Assembly (NCBI GenBank): GCA_035652075.1
Contig: DASREL010000056.1
Location: 1 to 52,887 of the forward strand
Source of the DNA: Gp6-AA45 sp035652075
GTDB lineage: Bacteria > Acidobacteriota > Vicinamibacteria > Vicinamibacterales > CAVVIG01
Direction: 5' to 3'
Length of the DNA stretch: 52,887 bases
Below the pieces are notes generated by a model. It ran no database searches, was not told where the DNA came from, and worked only from the letters and a program-made list of their open reading frames with translations. Below, piece by piece: positions 42,910 to 50,769 of this stretch; position 1 is the first letter of the stretch; the number at the start of each line of letters is the position of its first letter. A program made the translations under genes and the position numbers.

Positions 42910-45017
42910 TACACGATCGGCTTGTGGAGGACCTGCTGCGGCTCTGACGACTTCTTCTTGCCGCCGAGACCTTGAATCTGCAGCGTCGGCTGCTCTTTGA
43001 GGACGTGCTGGCGATACAGCTTGGCCATCTCCTCGTGGTACTTCGGATCGAGCTGCTTCTCGTGTTCTTTCGCGCGCGCCATCAACTGTTCCTCGCGCGC
43101 GTTCTTCGCGATGCCGAGCTCGTCGAGGTCGGTCTGCGCGCCGGCGCGGACCGCTTCTTCGTTCAGCTTCAGCGAGTGCTCGGTCGAATTGAGCGGCACC
43201 GCCTTGTTGCCGGCGAAGATCTCGTGACGACCGTGCTCTTCGTACCACTTGGTGAGCGTCGCCGTCATGTGCATCTTCTCGATGATGTTGCGCCAGCCGA
43301 TGCCGGTGTTGTACGCGCAGAAGGAGATTTCGCCCTGCTGCGTGGCATACGGGATGATGCACATCTCGGTGCGGCGGAAGTCGTAGTTGAAGAGATCCTG
43401 GAACCACATCCCGGCGACGAACAGGAAGTTCCAGCGGTCCGCGCGGCGCTTCGCGATGTCCTGCGCCGTGCGATCGCCTTCGACGCGTCCGTACTTGCCC
43501 GCTTCGGCCGACTTCGTCGCGCCGAACGTCTTGTCGAATTTCTTCAACAGGTCGCTCAGCTTGAAGTGCGTCGGCGAGTTGAACGAATCGTAGTTGCGCA
43601 TCAGCGCGAGCGCCATGCCGACGTTCGACCAGAAGCGGCTGCGTCCGGCGTCCGTCACCGCGGCGACGTCTTTCGCGAGCTGCTCGGCCTTGAGGAACTT
43701 CGTGACCGGCACCGCTTCTTTGGTTTCCTTGTCGATCATCAGCGCCATGCCGACGCCGCAGTTCGGGTGGCAGCCGCACGTCAGCTGACCGAATTCCTTC
43801 TCGGCGCCGTGCGTCACGTCGGCCCAGTCGGTGAAGGTGCCCATGAACGAGATCGGGAACCAGTCGCGCGTCGGCTCGCCGAGGCCCGTCTGATCCTTCA
43901 CGTCATGCGCCAGGTGCGACAGCGTGTAGCGCTGCGCGTGCCGCCGTTCGTCGGTGATCTCTTCGTCGCGGCCGGTAAAGCTGACCGGCTGGAACGACAG
44001 GAAGTTGATCTTCTTCGGGTTGTCGAGCGCGAACTCGATGATGCGGCCGACCTGCTCGTTGTTGACGCCGTTGACGATCGTCACGACGGGGACGATGTCG
44101 ACGCCGGCGTTGTAGAGGTTTTCGATCGCGCGCAGCTTGACGTCGAAGAGGTTGCCGACGCGGCGATGCGCGTTGGCAGCGTTGCCGATGCCGTCGAACT
44201 GCAGGTACGCGTAGCGCAGGCCCGCTTCGGCCGCCTGTTTCGCGAACTCAGGATTCTTGGCGAACTCGATGCCGTTGGTGGCCGCCTGGACCGAGTTGTA
44301 GCCGACCTTGCGCGCGTAACGGACCGCGTCGAGGAAGTACGGTGAAATCGTCGGCTCGCCGCCCGAGAACTGCACCGACATCTGGCGGCGCGGTTTGATG
44401 CTGATCGCGTTGTCCAGCACCATCTTGATGTCTTCCCACGACAGCTCGTGGACGAACCCGACCTGGTTCGCGTCCATGAAGCAGGGATCGCACATCATGT
44501 TGCAGCGGTTCGTCAGATCGACGGTCAGCACGGCGCCGCGGCCGTGCTTGATCGTCGACGAGCCGTGGTTGTGCAGCTTCTCGTCGTTGTGGGCGCGGAT
44601 GTCGCGGCCCGGAAACACTTCTTCGAGGTGCTTGAAGAACGCCGTGTCGATCGCCATCACGTCCTCGAAGTGGCCGTGGATCGGGCAGTCCTTCACCATC
44701 AGGATCTTGCCGTCGCGTTCGAGAATCGTCGCCTTGATCTCGCCGACCTTCTCGTTCAACAGCACGCTGACGTCTTTCTTGCCGTCGAGAATTTCCTTGC
44801 GCGCTTCGCGGACGCACACCGGACAGAGCGAGTCGGTTTCGCGCGGCCAGCCGAGCGGCGGCTTGGTCTTCTCGTACGATTTCAACAACGGCTTGTCGGA
44901 CCACTTCGGCGTGAACGACGGAGCCTGATTAATCTTGTTCAAGTTGTTGAAGACGGTCCATGCGCCGTTGGCGGCGATCTGGAGCCCCTTCTCGACGTAC
45001 TTAATCGGCTTGTGCAT
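42909..45017 (-). CDS. Radical SAM protein, tetraether/membrane-spanning-lipid synthase-like
   Basis: A 702-residue protein with several cysteine clusters. A CPxC...CPxH module lies at C65, C68, C111 and H114, like the rubredoxin-type site of the Tes/Mss family. The radical SAM core has C172, C176 and C179 (CNMMCDPC) and GGEP at about 219. A second cluster candidate is CGCHPNC (C414, C416, C420), and C553 and C567 lie further on. The order matches archaeal tetraether synthase (Tes) and its bacterial homologues proposed for membrane-spanning lipids such as iso-diabolic acid. It has no signal peptide. It stands alone between a leader terminator and a terminator. Confidence 0.8.
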   Translation of the reverse strand: MHKPIKYVEKGLQIAANGAWTVFNNLNKINQAPSFTPKWSDKPLLKSYEKTKPPLGWPRETDSLCPVCVREARKEILDGKKDVSVLLNEKVGEIKATILERDGKILMVKDCPIHGHFEDVMAIDTAFFKHLEEVFPGRDIRAHNDEKLHNHGSSTIKHGRGAVLTVDLTNRCNMMCDPCFMDANQVGFVHELSWEDIKMVLDNAISIKPRRQMSVQFSGGEPTISPYFLDAVRYARKVGYNSVQAATNGIEFAKNPEFAKQAAEAGLRYAYLQFDGIGNAANAHRRVGNLFDVKLRAIENLYNAGVDIVPVVTIVNGVNNEQVGRIIEFALDNPKKINFLSFQPVSFTGRDEEITDERRHAQRYTLSHLAHDVKDQTGLGEPTRDWFPISFMGTFTDWADVTHGAEKEFGQLTCGCHPNCGVGMALMIDKETKEAVPVTKFLKAEQLAKDVAAVTDAGRSRFWSNVGMALALMRNYDSFNSPTHFKLSDLLKKFDKTFGATKSAEAGKYGRVEGDRTAQDIAKRRADRWNFLFVAGMWFQDLFNYDFRRTEMCIIPYATQQGEISFCAYNTGIGWRNIIEKMHMTATLTKWYEEHGRHEIFAGNKAVPLNSTEHSLKLNEEAVRAGAQTDLDELGIAKNAREEQLMARAKEHEKQLDPKYHEEMAKLYRQHVLKEQPTLQIQGLGGKKKSSEPQQVLHKPIV

Positions 45018-45020
45018 GCC

Positions 45021-45077
45021 GTAAATATTAGAAGAGAAAAGGGTTGCCCGATTACACTTTCAGCGAACGGGCAACCC
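45021..45077 (-). terminator. Terminator-like leader hairpin before the radical SAM gene
   Basis: On the minus strand GGGTTGCCCG (45077-45068) pairs with CGGGCAACCC (45050-45041) across a 17-base loop, followed by TTTTCTCTTCTAATATTT up to 45021. It ends 23 bases before the radical SAM ATG. The segment CAGCGAACGGGCA (plus strand) occurs twice, at 45061-45073 and 45082-45094, offering a second copy of one arm. It may end cupin transcripts, or act as an attenuator. Confidence 0.7.
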
Positions 45078-45146
45078 TGTGCAGCGAACGGGCAGGAGCC
45101 GTACTCGGATGGTCAAATGCCGACTTCAACGGTCGTATATTTCGGC

Positions 45147-45611
45147 CTAGTGGCGGACGAGGTTGAAGAAGGACTTTTGAAAGACCGGCGTCAACGTTTC
45201 CCACAGAATCACCGAGCCTTGCCCGATGAAGTACGAATCGCCTGGCGTGAGAATCGTCGATGTGCCGTTGGCGTCGGTGACCTTCAGAACCCCATGCAGC
45301 ACCTGAATGTGCTCGTCGAACGGGAAGACGATCTGGATCGTCGCTTGTCCGATCTGTTCGAAGATGCCGTGGGCTTCGGTGCCGTCGGCGCTGATGCCGT
45401 CGAACCGCGCTTTGATCGTCGGGTTGCCTGACAGGACCGTGCCGCCAAGCTGCGCCATCAGCGGCGTCAGATCGACGAAGTTCGCATCGTCGACGGGACG
45501 GCCGGCGCGGTAAATCGTGACGCCGGATTCGCTGGCGAGCGTTGCCGTCGCGAGCGACAGACAGGTCCCGGCCAGAACGATTGTTCGCAAAACCGATCTC
45601 GTGAGCATCAT
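45147..45611 (-). CDS. Secreted cupin-fold protein
   Basis: A 154-residue exported single-domain cupin. The signal peptide is MMLTRSVLRTIVLAGTCLSLATATLA. The cupin core contains FPFDEHIQVLHGVLKVTDANG and LTPGDSYFIGQGSVILWE, close to the EutQ/DUF861-like group, with metal ligands only partly evident. AAGGAG precedes ATG 45611 at seven bases, and a second ATG follows at once. No catalytic role can be claimed. It follows the VOC-SnoaL gene in the same direction after about 45 bases. Confidence 0.8.
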   Translation of the reverse strand: MMLTRSVLRTIVLAGTCLSLATATLASESGVTIYRAGRPVDDANFVDLTPLMAQLGGTVLSGNPTIKARFDGISADGTEAHGIFEQIGQATIQIVFPFDEHIQVLHGVLKVTDANGTSTILTPGDSYFIGQGSVILWETLTPVFQKSFFNLVRH

Positions 45612-45656
45612 CGTGATCTCCTTTCTGTCTACGGTCATCGGTGCGGCGTCGTGGGA

Positions 45657-46394
45657 CTACGCCGCGACATTCGTGAGCGGACGCGGGTCGTAGTACGGAC
45701 GTGCTTCGGTGATTGCGCCGTCGATCACGTGGAACCAGTCGAACGCCGGAATCACACCGTGGACGGTGTCGAGTTCGAACCGCGCGGCGACTTGATCACC
45801 GTCGCTCAACATCTGCAGGACGCGGACGCCGGTGACGAGCGGGAACACGCCTCGCAAGAAATCGCGCACGGCGGCGTCACCGCGAAGTGCGGGCCCGATC
45901 GGACCTTCGAAACGGATGTCCGACGCGAACGGCATATCGTCTGCGTTTTTCGCGCGCAGGCCGTCGAAGTACGCTGTCACCGCCGTAAGGTTCGCGTTCG
46001 GTGCCATGTAGAATTCCCACGCGATCCGATCGGGGTCCTTGAATGCGACGTACTGACGGTTCAGCGTCGGATCGACCTTGACGCCGGTGTTCTCGACGCC
46101 GGCGGTCGCGAGCGCCGACGCAACGCGCTGTAACTCCTTGTCGTCGCCGCACGCGAGCGCCAGATGATCCAGACCGGCACGAAACGGACTGAATGCGTCG
46201 CCGGCCGGCGTTTGCGCCTCAGGTCCTCGGACAGCAATCGCCGTCTGGCCGGCGAGGAAGAGGAAGATCCCCGGCGCTTCGAGGACGACAGGGAATCCGA
46301 GCGTGTCGGCGTAGAAGCGTCGCGAGCGTGCCAGATCGGTCGAGCGTAACGCCACGTGGTGCACGCCCTGGGTGGTGATGCCAATCGTCTTCAT
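45657..46394 (-). CDS. VOC (glyoxalase-like) domain fused to SnoaL-like domain
   Basis: A 245-residue fusion. Residues about 5-132 are a vicinal-oxygen-chelate domain with the paired motif GVHHVALRSTDLARSRRFYADTLG and HLALACGDD, and ending FKDPDRIAWEFYMA. Residues about 135-242 are a SnoaL/NTF2-like cone (VTAYFDGLRAKNADDMPFA; FELDTVHGVIPAFDWFHVIDG). Both families bind small organic molecules, so the fusion could be a two-step dioxygenase/isomerase-type enzyme or a binding protein. AGGAGG lies eight bases before the ATG. It diverges from the winged-helix/TPR regulator. Confidence 0.87.
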   Translation of the reverse strand: MKTIGITTQGVHHVALRSTDLARSRRFYADTLGFPVVLEAPGIFLFLAGQTAIAVRGPEAQTPAGDAFSPFRAGLDHLALACGDDKELQRVASALATAGVENTGVKVDPTLNRQYVAFKDPDRIAWEFYMAPNANLTAVTAYFDGLRAKNADDMPFASDIRFEGPIGPALRGDAAVRDFLRGVFPLVTGVRVLQMLSDGDQVAARFELDTVHGVIPAFDWFHVIDGAITEARPYYDPRPLTNVAA

Positions 46395-46438
46395 GTGTGT
46401 CGCCTCCTGGAATGGCAGATTACGGGTGACGACGGCCG

Positions 46439-46458
46439 CAGGTCCTTAGGCGGACCTG
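46439..46458. promoter_or_regulatory. Inverted repeat between the VOC and winged-helix genes
   Basis: CAGGTCC-TTAGGC-GGACCTG, a perfect seven-base inverted repeat in the 116-base divergent intergenic region. It is placed well to control either gene. Confidence 0.5.
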
Positions 46459-46465
46459 AAAGACA

Positions 46466-46483
46466 TCCAAAAGATTTCCAAAA
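46466..46483 (+). promoter_or_regulatory. Direct repeat TCCAAAA upstream of the winged-helix regulator
   Basis: TCCAAAA occurs at 46466-46472 and 46477-46483, spaced 11 bases start to start. OmpR-type winged helices bind such tandem half-sites about one helical turn apart, so autoregulation is a plausible reading. Confidence 0.4.
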
Positions 46484-46495
46484 CGTCGGCTGGCG

Positions 46496-46501
46496 TAGAA
46501 T
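46496..46501 (+). promoter_or_regulatory. Possible -10 hexamer for the winged-helix/TPR regulator
   Basis: TAGAAT ends 9 bases before GTG 46511, with no Shine-Dalgarno. It is consistent with a leaderless or nearly leaderless start. Confidence 0.35.
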
Positions 46502-46510
46502 CCGCTCCCC

Positions 46511-48226
46511 GTGGAATTGACGTATCGGTTCGGGCCGTTCGAGTTGCATCCGCGTGAGTACACGCTGATGCGCGACGGTCATCCGGTCAGGCTGACACCC
46601 AAAGCGTTCGACACGCTGCGGCTGCTCCTGGAACGGCGCGGTGAACTCGTCACCAAAGATGCGCTGATGGCCGCGCTCTGGCCCGATGCGATCGTCGAAG
46701 AGGCGAACCTGTCGGTGCAGATTGCGACACTGCGCAAGGTGCTCGGCACGGAACGCGGTCGCGAGTACATCGAAACAGTACCGAAGCGCGGGTACCGATT
46801 CGTGGCCGACGTGGTCTCGCCGTCCGACGCACCCTCCGCGCGGCGCACGGTCGCCGTCCTCCCGTTGAAGATTCTGCGAAGCCATCCCGATGGCGATTTC
46901 CTGGCGTTCGGCTTGGCCGACGCGGTCGCGGCGTCGCTCGCCGAGCGCGACGAACTCGCCGTGCGGTCGCCACTCGCGATGCAGCGCTACGGCACCGCGA
47001 CTGATCTGGCGACGATTGCGACTGCCGTGCAGGCTCAGTTCGCGTTGACGGGTACGCTGTCCACCGCCGGCGATGCCGTGACGGTTCGATTCCAACTCCT
47101 CGAGCTGCCCGAGGGGACGGTCCGCTGGTCTGCGGCGCGAACGGCCAAAATCGATGACCTGTTTGCGGTGCAGGACGCCGTGGCCGACGGGGTCGTCGCC
47201 GCATTGCGCGGAACCGAGACGGCGCACATGCCTGCAGCCGAGGCCGGTCGCAGTCGATCCTCGAGTCGAGGAGGCTACGCCTTGTATTTACGGGCGAACC
47301 AGCTCGCGTACGAGGCGAGCCGATGGAGCGATGCGCGCGACCTGTATCGCGCATCGATCGAGGCCGACCCGACTTTCGCGCCCGCTTGGGCGCGTCTCGC
47401 CAGGTGCGAACGATTGATTGGCAAGTTCTCTGCGTTCGCCGAAGAAACGGATGCGTGTTTCGCGCGCGCGGCGGACGCGTTCGAACGCGCGATCGCGCTC
47501 AATCCCGATCTGTCGATCGCGCATAGCTTGTATGCGCAGCTGCTGATCGACGTCGGCCGCGCTGAGGAAGCAATGGTGCGATTGACGGAACAAGCGGTGC
47601 GGCGGCCATACGAGGCCGAGCTGTTCGCCGGGCTCGTCCACGCGCTGCGGTATTGCGGACTCATCGACGCGTCGCTGGCGGCGCACCGTCGTGCCAAACG
47701 CCTCGATCCCACCGTGCCCACCAGCGTGCACCACACGTGGTGGATGAACGGCCAATACGAATCCGCCCTCGCCGAAACATTTGGCGACATCGGCTACATG
47801 CAGGGCCTCGCCCTCGCGTCGCTCGGCCGTGAGGCCGAGGCAGCGGTGGCCCTGCGCTGGCGCGAACGGGAGACCGTCGACACGCGAATCCGTCCGTACC
47901 TCGTCTCGTTGCGGGCGCTGCTCGAAGGCGATTACGCCGCGAGCCTCGCCGCGGTCGACGCGGCCGCAGCTCTCCCTGTCGACGCCGAGGCGCTGTATTA
48001 CCTCGTCAGGACGTTCGCGCGCCTGGGCGAAGACGCACGCGCAGCCGCGGGTCTCGATCGCGTCGTGACCGGCGGCTTCTGGTGCCATGAGACGTTCGCG
48101 CGGGATCCGTGGCTCGGCGACCTCCGGCAGCGCGCCGACGTCGCGCACACAATCGCGCGGGCACGCGAACATGCAGTGCGCGCCGACCGGTTGTTTGGCG
48201 CATCCGGTGTCGCCCGCCTCTTCTAG
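46511..48226 (+). CDS. Winged-helix transcriptional regulator with TPR domain
   Basis: A 571-residue regulator. Residues 1-100 are an OmpR/CadC-like winged helix (RGELVTKDALMAALWPDA; YIETVPKRGYRFVAD). Residues about 115-235 are a TolB-like section (RTVAVLPLKILRSHPDGDFLAFG; FALTGTLSTAGDAVTVRFQLLEL) and the rest holds about eight TPRs (YLRANQLAYEASRWSDARDLY; ARAADAFERAIALNPDLSIA). No membrane helix separates them, unlike the regulator at 35951-36760, so it is likely cytoplasmic. GTG start. It diverges from the VOC-SnoaL gene, a candidate target. Confidence 0.9.
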   Translation: MELTYRFGPFELHPREYTLMRDGHPVRLTPKAFDTLRLLLERRGELVTKDALMAALWPDAIVEEANLSVQIATLRKVLGTERGREYIETVPKRGYRFVADVVSPSDAPSARRTVAVLPLKILRSHPDGDFLAFGLADAVAASLAERDELAVRSPLAMQRYGTATDLATIATAVQAQFALTGTLSTAGDAVTVRFQLLELPEGTVRWSAARTAKIDDLFAVQDAVADGVVAALRGTETAHMPAAEAGRSRSSSRGGYALYLRANQLAYEASRWSDARDLYRASIEADPTFAPAWARLARCERLIGKFSAFAEETDACFARAADAFERAIALNPDLSIAHSLYAQLLIDVGRAEEAMVRLTEQAVRRPYEAELFAGLVHALRYCGLIDASLAAHRRAKRLDPTVPTSVHHTWWMNGQYESALAETFGDIGYMQGLALASLGREAEAAVALRWRERETVDTRIRPYLVSLRALLEGDYAASLAAVDAAAALPVDAEALYYLVRTFARLGEDARAAAGLDRVVTGGFWCHETFARDPWLGDLRQRADVAHTIARAREHAVRADRLFGASGVARLF

Positions 48227-48229
48227 GAT

Positions 48230-48970
48230 CTAGATTCCGAGGCGCTGCTTCAGATCACGCACGCGATCGCGGGCGACGCTGAGCTCGGTTCTCTTTTCGT
48301 CCTTCAACCGCACGAGCATGCCACCGTCCACATCAGGGAACAGTTCCTGGATCATCGGCACGTTCACGATCGTCGCGCGGTGGATGCGCGCGAACCGGCG
48401 CGCGTCGAGTTGATCCTCGAGTTCCGACAACGTGTGATCGATCACGTGCTCGCGCCCGTTGATCGACGCGAACGTCAGCTTGTCCTTCGCGAAGAAATAC
48501 GTGACGCGGGCGACCTCGAGGATCGTCGTCCGCTCGCCGACGCGCGACGCGATGCGTTCGACCCTGCGGTTCGGCGCCAGTTCGGCCGCCAATTGTTTCG
48601 CCAGTGACCGCACGTCGGGCTGACGCACGCGTGCCAGTTTGTCGAGCGCCTTCTCCAAGCGTTCGGGCTCGATCGGCTTCAGCAGGTAGTCGATCGAGTT
48701 CACCTCGAACGCATTGAGCGCGTAGCGGTCGAACGCCGTCGTGAACACGACGACCGGCGGATCGGGCAGCTGCGCGAGCAACTCGAAGCCGGTCATCCCC
48801 GGCATCTGGATGTCGAGGAACAGCACGTCGACGCGCGTCTCTCGCAGGAACGCGAGCGCCTCTTCGGGATCGGTCGCGCTGCCGGCAATCTCCACGCGGC
48901 CCGTCGCCTCGAGCAGCCGCGAGAGCCGTTGCACCGCTAACCGTTCGTCGTCGACGATGAAGGCACGCAT
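48230..48970 (-). CDS. LytTR-family response regulator
   Basis: A 246-residue regulator with a full receiver (acidic pair at 7-8, phospho-acceptor Asp53 in LFLDIQMPG, KP near residue 97) and a LytTR DNA-binding domain at about 140-245 (YFFAKDKLTFASINGREHVID; FARIHRATIVNV). It pairs with the LytS-type kinase whose gene overlaps its start by 34 bases, making a LytST/AlgR-like two-component system. LytTR proteins bind paired direct repeats about 20 bases apart; a ten-base-period direct repeat lies at 50714-50731 before the operon. Confidence 0.95.
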   Translation of the reverse strand: MRAFIVDDERLAVQRLSRLLEATGRVEIAGSATDPEEALAFLRETRVDVLFLDIQMPGMTGFELLAQLPDPPVVVFTTAFDRYALNAFEVNSIDYLLKPIEPERLEKALDKLARVRQPDVRSLAKQLAAELAPNRRVERIASRVGERTTILEVARVTYFFAKDKLTFASINGREHVIDHTLSELEDQLDARRFARIHRATIVNVPMIQELFPDVDGGMLVRLKDEKRTELSVARDRVRDLKQRLGI

Positions 48971-49998
48971 AGGGACACCGTTGTGGGATCGTTGGTGATG
49001 TCCAGCGATCCGCGATCGGCAAACAACATCTGCAGTCGCGCCCGCAGCAGGGCGAGACCATGTCCGTCCGGCAATGCGATGGCGTCGAAGCCGGCACCGT
49101 CGTCGGTGACGTCGACGCGAAGCCGCCCGTCACGCAGCGACGCGCGTACCGCGATCGTTCCGCCCTCGCGCCGCGGCGACACCGCGTACTTCACGCTGTT
49201 CTCGACCAGCGTTTGAATCGACATCCGCGGCACGCGCACCTCCGCGGCCGGCGCGTCGGTGTCGATGGAGTAGCGGAGACGGTCACCGAATCGGACGCGC
49301 TCGATGTCGAGGTAGTGTCGCACCAGCGTCAGCTCGTCGCCCAGTGGTACGAGCGGCGAGTTCGGTCCGTCGAGCGACGACCGCAACAGCGACGCAAGCT
49401 GCGTCGTCATCTTCTCGGCGCCCGCCGGATCCTCGTGCGTCAAGGCGGCAATCGAGTTGAGCGTGTTGAACAGAAAGTGCGGCTGCACCCGATTTTCGAG
49501 CGAGGCGAGCTGCGCCTGCGTGCTTGCCTGGGCGAGCCGCGCCTTGTTCATCTCGTGCAGGGTGATGAACAGGCCGACGGTCAACGTCACCGCGACCGAA
49601 ATGCGCATCGACCCGTAGTACCAATGCCAGAAATGATTCGTGGGCAGGTATCCGATCAGCGTGAGGATGAATATCGCGACGGCGCTGCCCGCAAGCGCAA
49701 ACGCCGTCATCGAGAGAGTAATCGCGATCCAGTTGAACGGAAATCCGAAGCGGCACCAGAGGAGCGGGGCGAGGCGCGGCATCGCAAAGCTCGTCATCGG
49801 TCCGATGCAGACGCTGAACAGGAGCGCGACACCAATCGCTTCCGTAATCGTTCGCCACGACGCCCGATCGCTCACGTCGCTGAACACAAACGTGATCGCC
49901 ACGGCCATCGCGACGTACATCGCCGCGATCCGCAGCCACCGCCCTCGGTGCCTCGACTGTCGACTGTTGACTGTCGACTGTCGACTTACTTGTGACAT
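48937..49998 (-). CDS. LytS/YehU-type membrane histidine kinase
   Basis: A 353-residue kinase. After a short basic N-terminus encoded by heptamer repeats (SRQSTVNSRQS), four membrane helices lie at about 25-150. The His_kinase domain has the acceptor His in NRVQPHFLFNTLNSIAAL, and the ATPase lobe has QTLVENSVKYAV and DDGAGFD with LPDGHGLALLRARL. Start ATG 49998 lies inside the last codons of the preceding TPR/haem gene; a start closer to the first helix is possible. The kinase and its regulator are translated together. Confidence 0.92.
   Translation of the reverse strand: MSQVSRQSTVNSRQSRHRGRWLRIAAMYVAMAVAITFVFSDVSDRASWRTITEAIGVALLFSVCIGPMTSFAMPRLAPLLWCRFGFPFNWIAITLSMTAFALAGSAVAIFILTLIGYLPTNHFWHWYYGSMRISVAVTLTVGLFITLHEMNKARLAQASTQAQLASLENRVQPHFLFNTLNSIAALTHEDPAGAEKMTTQLASLLRSSLDGPNSPLVPLGDELTLVRHYLDIERVRFGDRLRYSIDTDAPAAEVRVPRMSIQTLVENSVKYAVSPRREGGTIAVRASLRDGRLRVDVTDDGAGFDAIALPDGHGLALLRARLQMLFADRGSLDITNDPTTVSLCVPSSSTTNG
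49952..49986 (-). repeat. Heptamer tandem repeat (AGTCGAC) at the TPR/haem gene stop
   Basis: Read leftward the five units are AGTCGAC, AGTCGAC, AGTCAAC, AGTCGAC and AGTCGAG. The first unit begins with the last A of the TAA stop. The array also encodes the kinase's N-terminal residues. It shares its unit with 14287-14321. Confidence 0.94.
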
Positions 49999-50669
49999 CC
50001 CGCGCAGCCTATTCCGTCCGCCTTCGGGACCGTTCCGGTCTCGAGCCACGTCTTCGCGCGCGGCGTCTGACCCGATTGTGGCGCGTCGTTGATCAGACGC
50101 TCGAAGTACGCGCGCGCCTTGTCCTGCCGTCCGAGTCGTGCGGATCCTTCAGCCAGTCCGAACAACAGTTCCCCTTTTGCGTGATCGCCGAGCGTTTTCC
50201 ACGACGCCGCCTGGATGTCGAGGACGTGCTCGTAGTTGGTCACCGCCGATTCGAGCAGCGGGCGTCCCATGTCGGGCGGCATGTTCTTGGTCGCCTCGAT
50301 GAGCACGGCGGCCCGTGGAATCAGCACGCCAGGATTATCCGGCGCGAGCGCCACGGCGTCATTCATTTCCTTCATGCCGCGCTGGAACAACTGACCGCCC
50401 GCTGCCGCATCGCCTTTTTGAAACGCCTGGCCGCCTTGGCTCAGCAGAATGGCACCGTGCCAGACGAGGGCTTCCGGGTGATTGGGACTCTGGGCGAGCG
50501 TTTGCTCGCACACATCGAGCGCTTTCTTCATCCGCGCTTGGTCGCCGGCGACGCCGGCGAAGAAGTCGGCGCGGACGAGGTAATCGAACCGCTGCTGGCC
50601 CGACACCGGCGCTTGAACGAGCGAGAACAGGAGCGCGACGACGCCGGCGACCACTGAAACGACTGTCAT
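49986..50669 (-). CDS. Secreted TPR protein with C-terminal haem c motif
   Basis: A 227-residue exported protein. The signal peptide is MTVVSVVAGVVALLFSLVQAPVSG. Residues about 25-205 are TPR-like (ARMKKALDVCEQTLAQSPNHP; QDKARAYFERLINDAPQSG). The last residues are CAGCHK, a CxxCH haem-attachment motif with only one residue after it. No other part resembles a cytochrome and no Met ligand domain is present. GGAGGGAA lies before ATG 50669 at normal spacing. It leads the LytS/LytTR operon, so it may be its periplasmic sensor or cargo. Confidence 0.83.
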   Translation of the reverse strand: MTVVSVVAGVVALLFSLVQAPVSGQQRFDYLVRADFFAGVAGDQARMKKALDVCEQTLAQSPNHPEALVWHGAILLSQGGQAFQKGDAAAGGQLFQRGMKEMNDAVALAPDNPGVLIPRAAVLIEATKNMPPDMGRPLLESAVTNYEHVLDIQAASWKTLGDHAKGELLFGLAEGSARLGRQDKARAYFERLINDAPQSGQTPRAKTWLETGTVPKADGIGCAGCHK

Positions 50670-50713
50670 GATCTTCCCTCCACCGTGATGGTCCTGCCGT
50701 TTCGCGCCGGTCA

Positions 50714-50731
50714 GTGACGAATGGTGACGAA
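50714..50731. promoter_or_regulatory. Tandem direct repeat GTGACGAA in the divergent promoter region
   Basis: GTGACGAA occurs at 50714-50721 and 50724-50731, exactly ten bases apart, between the TPR/haem operon and the PIG-L gene. A direct repeat on one helical face is typical of response-regulator sites. Confidence 0.45.
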
Positions 50732-50755
50732 AGGGCGAACCGGTTGGATGAGAGG

Positions 50756-50761
50756 TAAGAT
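50756..50761 (+). promoter_or_regulatory. Possible -10 hexamer for the PIG-L gene
   Basis: TAAGAT ends 8 bases before ATG 50770, without a Shine-Dalgarno. Another possible leaderless start. Confidence 0.35.
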
Positions 50762-50769
50762 CCGACATC

